The notes under the pieces are model-generated. The model did no database searches. It had not been told where the DNA came from and saw nothing but the letters and a program-made list of their open reading frames with translations. The position numbers were made by a program, and so were the translations under genes. A stretch of DNA of 12,042 bases from Phoronis ovalis. Lineage: Eukaryota > Phoronida > Phoronidae. The stretch lies in the NCBI GenBank assembly GCA_028565635.1, contig JAOXYB010048192.1, positions 1-12,042 of the forward strand. Reading direction: 5' to 3'. This document shows, one piece after another, positions 9,801 through 12,042 of this stretch (position 1 is its first letter; every line of letters begins with the position of its first letter).

Positions 9801-10945
9801 CGAAAAAACAGCCCACTCAACATTCACACACGAAAGATGTACACTCCGCTCAAGTAACACACACATTGTTTATAATACATGAATGCATATACAATACTTT
9901 AAATAATGAATGCATTATTATACTTCATTATTTAAACTTTAAAAATTAAAATGGCTATTTTTAAGGTACCTTCAAACTGCAACCAGAAACCTTTATACCA
10001 CTTTCCCCATGGTAATTCTCGATCTGATTTAAAGAGTATAGTTGTGGTACTTGATTGAACCACAATGGTGCCTGGATTAGTTTTACCACAAAACTTTTGT
10101 GCTTGTTGTATTGGGCTTGTTATTTGCACAAAGTCGTTGTCACACCCATCATCAGCTTCAAGTTCGAAGGCACGGAATGTTAATTTAATGTGTTGTTTTG
10201 CTTCGACATTTATTTTCCATTCACACTTTTGTTTACTACCGTATTCCCAAGTTGGGTAGTATTGACTAACTATATCACCAGTAGGTCCTGTCAAATCACC
10301 ACCACATTTAGGTATAACTGGAAAAATGCATAAATTGTCAGAGCATATATTACCAAGACTACCAAAAAAAATTGCATAGTAGTTGCATGGTTTTATTTTA
10401 GCGATTATTTAACACAAGACCTACCGGTATAGGTGAACATAAACCCATTTTCCTTTGCCACACCTTTGTTTCTTTCTAACTCTACGCATATCTGTTTTCC
10501 TGGAGAGAAAAATTCATCTGTACCACCGATTCCCTTGTACCGCCTTATTTCTTCGTTTGTTCCGGCCCAGTGTTGGCAATACCAACCATCATAGAAAAGT
10601 AGCTCATCACCATTATTCAGATTAACCGATGATATTTCGATTTTTATTATATATCCACCTGGAGCCTTTATTCTCCATACATAGTCTTCATCGCTGTCTC
10701 TTGGATACGCATTTGGGTAATTTAGTGACTTAACAATTCCTGTTTGAAATGCCTTTGGTTCATATTTGTTCTCTAAAAATGAAAAATAAAACAAGAACAG
10801 ACTACATATGTACATATTTACAAATTTGATATGCAAGCCAAGTTGTGTCCTTGATTCAATACTCACCAATGGCGCATTGCGCTTCCATAAAAAAAACAAA
10901 CATTAAGTAAAATATAGGGAAAGTTGCAGTACTAGTGCGTTTCAT
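552..10945 (-). CDS. Multi-exon single-pass receptor-like protein: signal peptide, 2 CUB, 6 sushi/CCP, Thr-rich stalk, TM, tyrosine-rich tail
   Basis: Thirteen exons (given below) join in frame to 2493 coding bases, or 830 residues. Seen: residues 1-26 are a signal peptide, about 27-142 CUB1, 143-258 CUB2, 259-632 six sushi domains, 633-697 a Thr/Ser-rich stalk and linker, 700-723 a hydrophobic helix, 724-727 RRKR, and 728-830 the cytoplasmic tail. All introns except the last are phase 1. Established: CUB and sushi domains mediate extracellular protein or glycan binding in complement, allorecognition and adhesion proteins. Inference: this is a type I surface receptor that binds a ligand outside and recruits SH2/SH3/PTB proteins inside. 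I do not recognise a named orthologue, and this domain order is not one I can tie to a known gene. The least certain parts are the stalk exon 3' end and possible unseen exons in the 3.6 kb and 1.3 kb introns. Confidence 0.85.
865..1544 (-). other. Intron 12 (680 bp, phase 2)
   Basis: This is the last intron, between the membrane exon and the tail exon. A 74-codon minus-strand open frame at 976-1200 has no domain pattern and no paired splice sites, and I do not call it. The part at about 1315-1385 resembles a dispersed repeat also seen near 6000 and 7950. Confidence 0.6.
1483..1488 (-). terminator. Candidate intronic poly(A) signal AATAAA
   Basis: A minus-strand AATAAA lies 52 bases past the TGA that overlaps the exon 12 donor. 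A second lies at 1335-1340. If used, it would end a transcript that encodes the ectodomain and membrane helix with only RRKR as tail. The match could be chance in AT-rich sequence. Confidence 0.3.
1545..1632 (-). CDS. Exon 12: transmembrane helix and stop-transfer RRKR
   Basis: The exon is 88 bases, entering in phase 1 (acceptor ttttccttcag) and leaving in phase 2 (donor AG|GTGACA). It encodes SALFIGIGVGAGVLVLIGIL and then CGFLLF followed by RRKR. The 24-residue hydrophobic stretch ending in basic residues fixes a type I orientation with a cytoplasmic C-terminus. Glycines at residues 703, 705, 707 and 709 form overlapping GxxxG spacings, which in other proteins favour helix packing. If the donor is not used, the frame stops at TGA 1541-1543 immediately after the basic residues. 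Confidence 0.85.
1807..1854 (-). CDS. Exon 11: short juxtamembrane linker
   Basis: This 48-base exon (phase 1-1) lies between acceptor tattttattttag and donor A|GTGAGT, both strong. It encodes PDEYQRQTKESSEPN, a hydrophilic charged linker between the stalk and the membrane helix. It is too short to be found by frame length alone; the support is the strong splice sites and the phase match on both sides. Its length is a multiple of three, so it can be skipped without a frameshift. Confidence 0.75.
2152..2298 (-). CDS. Exon 10: Thr/Ser-rich mucin-like stalk (3' end uncertain)
   Basis: The acceptor is tatttcatag at 2299-2300; the split codon joins exon 9 as Pro. The exon then reads MPATAVKTSITLPSSTIK and continues rich in Thr, Ser, Ile and Lys, without the cysteine pattern of a domain. 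This is a likely O-glycosylated spacer. I end it at donor A|GTAAAT (phase 1), which joins exon 11 in frame as ...TTCRSPDEYQ. The same frame stays open and Thr-rich to about 2080 (LTTTTRHTAG), then becomes strongly hydrophobic. Other donors there are G|GTAAAT after 2017 (phase 1) and ATG|GTATGT near 1995 (phase 0). The longer forms would add a second hydrophobic segment and turn the tail outward, so I prefer the short one. Confidence 0.6.
2525..2701 (-). CDS. Exon 9: sushi/CCP domain 6
   Basis: The exon has 59 codons, phase 1-1; the acceptor is attttcttag and the donor C|GTAAGT, a consensus match. The cysteines are in EIRCPQL, KLTCPDGHHI, IECLPNGTW and ENCV. Sequons NDT, NGT (two) suggest heavy glycosylation near the membrane-proximal end. 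It is the last folded domain before the Thr-rich stalk. Confidence 0.93.
2952..3128 (-). CDS. Exon 8: sushi/CCP domain 5
   Basis: The exon has 59 codons, phase 1-1; the acceptor is ttgttgcag and the donor G|GTGAGC. It reads AIVCGKP, then YSCKPGYRLDG, RQCDGLGQW and APICSG, a textbook sushi module. The first cysteine lies upstream of the first in-frame ATG, so the exon boundary rather than a start codon defines its 5' end. NVS is a possible N-glycosylation site. Confidence 0.94.
3428..3607 (-). CDS. Exon 7: sushi/CCP domain 4
   Basis: The exon has 60 codons, phase 1-1; the acceptor is cattttcag and the donor G|GTATAG. It starts IVTCNIDALKSPGNG. Extending upstream of the first in-frame ATG (3558-3560) to the acceptor recovers the essential first cysteine. 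The other cysteines are in LYTCNTGYLL, SICQATGKW and DPQCEG. NMT and NRT are possible N-glycosylation sites. Confidence 0.93.
3687..3985. repeat. Imperfect tandem repeat (about 140 bp unit) inside intron 6
   Basis: The motif aagatgg recurs at 3687, 3835 and 3972, spaced 148 and 137 bases apart. Between the markers, caagtttcgttg recurs (about 3761 and 3898) in matching positions, and acaaatttt follows the start of each unit. This gives two diverged monomers and the start of a third. Phrases such as gatcggtccagtagttccgg are typical of non-coding dispersed repeats in invertebrate genomes (general recollection, not searched). No coding frame runs through it. Confidence 0.75.
4201..4383 (-). CDS. 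Exon 6: sushi/CCP domain 3
   Basis: The exon has 61 codons, phase 1-1; the acceptor is ttttgacag and the donor A|GTAAGG. The cysteines are in SSCGDPGDP, FSCDIGYRLQG, RQCQLDGTW and EANCS. NYS and NCS are possible N-glycosylation sequons. An overlapping open frame in another register on the same strand (about 4126-4353) has no sushi pattern and is a shadow. Open frame upstream of the acceptor is intron. Confidence 0.93.
4714..4917 (-). CDS. Exon 5: sushi/CCP domain 2
   Basis: The exon has 68 codons, phase 1-1; the acceptor is gtttgtag and the donor G|GTATGA. The sushi pattern is AITCGDP, ATYSCLLGYDLKG, KRTCVQEG and RWSGSVPICNG, with all four cysteines and the W before C4. It has a slightly long loop, QTDSGNGRYSLG. 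The open frame continues a few codons past the donor (MMHHMI, then stop), which is intron. It follows the largest intron of the gene. Confidence 0.92.
5933..6085 (+). repeat. Dispersed repeat, copy A
   Basis: Aligned by eye with copy B. Shared blocks, in the same order, are act-g-tt-a-cctgca, attatctttaattgt / attatctttatttgt, ctgaaca, gttactattgag / gttgctattgag, and a closing gggaaaatctattgtat / gggaaatcaattgtat. The order and spacing suggest a common ancestor, such as a small non-autonomous element. No coding content was seen. Confidence 0.55.
7013..7175. repeat. Long imperfect inverted repeat (hairpin-capable, MITE-like)
   Basis: The left arm holds tcatattttatgatttct (7041-7058). The right arm holds its exact reverse complement, agaaatcataaaatatga (7120-7137). 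The match extends outward less perfectly through gttta(a)at / ttttaaac and the agtctat / atagact region, giving arms of about 45-50 bases around a loop of about 55. Small non-autonomous DNA transposons have this form. No target-site duplication was clear by eye. Confidence 0.7.
7187..7506. repeat. Tandem duplication, two units of about 155-165 bp
   Basis: Unit 1 (7187-7341) and unit 2 (7342-7506) both start gatgatttwttacgacgc and share aatcaacgt, a run of more than 35 nearly identical bases from ataggaatattttatg to catgttcagagag, and end near cagcttacag/a plus tcgaaa. They diverge in the middle third. The plus-strand open frame 7237-7551 crosses both units, giving LPHVQR twice, but the first unit carries stops upstream. 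I treat it as non-coding or as a relic. Confidence 0.85.
7873..8010 (+). repeat. Dispersed repeat, copy B
   Basis: This is the second copy of the element described for 5933-6085, sharing at least five ordered blocks over about 140 bases and ending in gggaaatcaattgtatcc. A weaker third match ending in ggggaaattaattgtgttc lies at about 1315-1385. Confidence 0.55.
8485..8685 (-). CDS. Exon 4: sushi/CCP domain 1
   Basis: The exon has 67 codons with phase 1 at both ends; the acceptor is cacttgtag and the donor G|GTGAGG. The four sushi cysteines are in VGCKEP, YKCKDGF, ITCKED and SQSCKG. The tryptophan near the third cysteine is in NTWEYP. It is the longest-spaced and most divergent of the six modules, with an insertion between C1 and C2 (about 27 residues, including PLSNPQTFYNRG). 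It is isolated from its neighbours by introns of 1284 and 3567 bases. Confidence 0.9.
8686..9969 (-). other. Intron 3 (1284 bp), no exon seen
   Basis: It lies between CUB2 and sushi 1. It contains a cluster of ATTCACCA motifs (8981-9068) and a plus-strand open frame at 9649-9882 made of His/Ser/Thr-rich low-complexity sequence from repeated attca triplet-like motifs. I see no domain and no splice support for that frame. Confidence 0.6.
8981..9068. repeat. Irregular ATTCACCA motif cluster
   Basis: ATTCACCA occurs at 8981, 9011, 9039 and 9061, spaced 30, 28 and 22 bases, with partial copies nearby (tcattcac at 9003). The spacing is too irregular for a clean minisatellite. It may be a decayed one. 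Confidence 0.6.
9970..10317 (-). CDS. Exon 3: CUB domain 2 (canonical)
   Basis: This exon is also exactly 348 bases, phase 1 to phase 1. The acceptor is ttttccag and the donor is G|GTACCT, a weaker match. It opens with VIPKCGGDLTG, which is typical CUB. Four cysteines sit at canonical places: KCGG, QKCEWKI, DDGCDNDF and KFCGK. It ends in GFWLQFEG. Acidic residues in FELEADDGCDND and FKSD are where calcium-binding CUB domains hold the ion (established family knowledge; occupancy here is inferred). With exon 2 it forms a tandem CUB pair of equal exon length, which suggests an old exon duplication followed by divergence of CUB1. Confidence 0.92.
10425..10772 (-). CDS. Exon 2: CUB domain 1 (atypical cysteines)
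   Basis: The exon is 348 bases (116 codons) with phase 1 at both ends; the acceptor is tttttag and the donor G|GTAGGT. CUB hallmarks are SLNYPNAYPRD near the start, YVWRIKAPGGYIIKIEI, then GDELLFYDG, and a closing GFMFTYTG strand. It lacks the usual first cysteine pair. Its only two cysteines lie in WYCQHW and QICVEL, not at the canonical positions. CUB domains are about 110-residue beta-sandwiches that bind protein or carbohydrate, often with calcium. Inference: this copy may have lost the classical calcium and disulfide scheme and could be the divergent ligand-facing end of the protein. Confidence 0.85.
10867..10945 (-). CDS. Exon 1: initiator ATG and signal peptide
   Basis: The exon has 26 full codons plus one base and ends at donor G|GTGAGT (phase 1). 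It reads MKRTSTATF, then a hydrophobic core PIFYLMFVFFM, then EAQCAI. This is a classic n-region, h-region and cleavage region, with likely cleavage after QCA. The ATG has A at -3. A longer open frame that runs from the CUB1 exon back through this intron (from an ATG near 10899) has no signal peptide and is an intron read-through artefact. The next exon begins at a good acceptor 94 bases downstream and stays in frame. Confidence 0.85.
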
Positions 10946-11808
10946 AGTAAAGGCAGTACAAGAGTCAATCTTAAGTTCACTAAAAATCACAACACAATAA
11001 TCTTAGGATGTAAATATCGTACGATTTTATTTGCGTATCAATCATTATCAGCAGAATTTAGATTACGATATGCCGACACAGTGTTTGGTTAGCGGGAAGA
11101 ATACGCATTGAAGCTTTACCTAGAAATTGTCATCTATATCCTTTAATAATAATAACGGTTTTCTGCCATATTTGGTAAGTAGCTTCCGGTACCACCAGGG
11201 CCATGAGGCAGGTGTCGATGGTTAGCGCATATGCCCTCTCCGCTATCTCTAACTTCAAATACCATTAGGCCTATGACTTTATCGTAATTTTTATTTTGTA
11301 TATATCAAACTGTTTTATTTACTAGAACACATAATGGCCTGAATCTTTAAAGTTGTTATTGGTATATATAAACAAGTTTTCTTAAATCAACATTCAACAT
11401 GATAAATTTTTATTCATAATATTACACTTAACGCTACAAGAGAGAACAGCCATCGAACCTGGCCAACCGATTCTGATTAGGTTCCCTATACATAAAATGT
11501 CAAATATACCCTCAGTACATAGGCGTGAGTTTAGGCACCCAGCTATAGGATTACTGTCATAATTCCATCTGGGTTAAAGTTACATACTATAAATTCTAGC
11601 GTTATATGTAGATCATATATGTTTAGCAATATTACATTTAGGGTAGAATTGAAGGGTTGGGTTTGCATTTTGATATTAATTTGTTTCAAATTAATTCAAT
11701 TTTATATGTTTAAATGTTTAATAGTAAATTTCAACCTCCAAAGACATTAATAAAATCCTATATTAATCATGTAATAGAGGCTGCACGAAACATAGACAGA
11801 ATCTTAAA
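10946..11808 (-). other. Upstream flank: 5' UTR and presumed promoter region, no other gene
   Basis: This is the sequence 5' of the start codon. Minus-strand tgatttttag ends at 10980, 35 bases before the ATG, and could be a 3' splice site for a 5' UTR intron or leader addition. I see no convincing TATA box at a fixed distance and no open frame with a recognisable domain on either strand. Confidence 0.45.
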
Positions 11809-11920
11809 TACCGTATTTTCTCAAATAATCGACCTGTGCGATTATTAAAAAAAAATGCTTTTAAGGAGGGCGATTATTAGAGGGGGGGGGCGATTAATAG
11901 AGAGAGGGCGACTATTAACT
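11809..11920. repeat. G-rich interspersed repeat with GGGCGATTATTAGAG units
   Basis: It starts taccgtattttctcaaataatcg, then gcgattatta, then three units on the pattern GGGCGATTATTAGAG, at cgattattag 11871, cgattaatag 11891 and cgactatta 11909 (period 18-20), with a run of ten G. The opening phrase plus repeated CGATTATT blocks resembles a repeat type widespread in invertebrate genomes (recollection). Its G-richness stands out in the AT-rich window. The other end may lie beyond the window. Confidence 0.7.
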
Positions 11921-12042
11921 TATTTGTATTCCTAGCATTAATATTCTAGATTTTTTTTAAAATTATGTTTGCGATACATAAGGAAGATTTTGAAGATTGT
12001 CAGTTAATCAAACAAAATCGGCTTATTTAAGCGAAATTATGT

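Noticed and set aside
9649-9882. Plus-strand open frame of 77 codons
   Set aside because: It is low-complexity His/Ser/Thr sequence in an intron, with no signal peptide, domain or splice sites.
10065-10259. Plus-strand frame opposite CUB2
   Set aside because: It is the antisense shadow of a canonical four-cysteine CUB exon.
10773-10899. Start of CUB1 protein at an ATG near 10899
   Set aside because: This would translate intron 1. The exon 1 ATG at 10945 gives a clear signal peptide and splices in frame at strong sites.

Overview
The window comes from an AT-rich invertebrate animal genome. The evidence is a minus-strand gene split into at least 13 exons by GT-AG introns, animal extracellular domains (CUB and sushi/CCP), and long introns filled with short non-coding repeats. 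The sequence does not identify the animal; a tunicate, cnidarian, sponge or other invertebrate would all fit. No bacterial genes, RNA genes or CRISPR arrays were seen.

One gene fills about 10.4 kb on the minus strand, from the ATG at 10945 to the TAA at 552-554. I rebuilt it by hand from reading frames, cysteine patterns and splice sites. The preferred model codes for 830 residues: signal peptide (exon 1), two CUB domains (exons 2-3), six sushi domains (exons 4-9), a Thr/Ser-rich stalk (exon 10), a short juxtamembrane exon (exon 11), a transmembrane helix followed by RRKR (exon 12), and a cytoplasmic tail of about 104 residues (exon 13). Every intron up to the transmembrane exon is phase 1, so each extracellular domain sits on a symmetric 1-1 exon. 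The last intron is phase 2. The summed coding length is 2493 bases, a multiple of three, with no internal stop.

The tail has five tyrosines in short linear motifs (NPMY/YGNL, YRVP, IYAQSF, VYAHDV, LYESSS) and a PxxPxR SH3-type motif. The protein therefore looks like a single-pass surface receptor that may signal through tyrosine phosphorylation, with complement-receptor-like ectodomains. The last donor site overlaps an in-frame TGA, and AATAAA signals lie downstream in that intron, so a tail-less form is possible.

Layout: 1-456, 3' flank with a short tandem repeat; 457-864, tail exon and poly(A) signal; 1545-4917, transmembrane, stalk and sushi exons 5-9; 4918-8484, a 3.6 kb intron with repeats and an inverted repeat; 8485-8685, first sushi exon; 9970-10945, CUB and signal-peptide exons; 10946-12042, upstream flank ending in a G-rich interspersed repeat.
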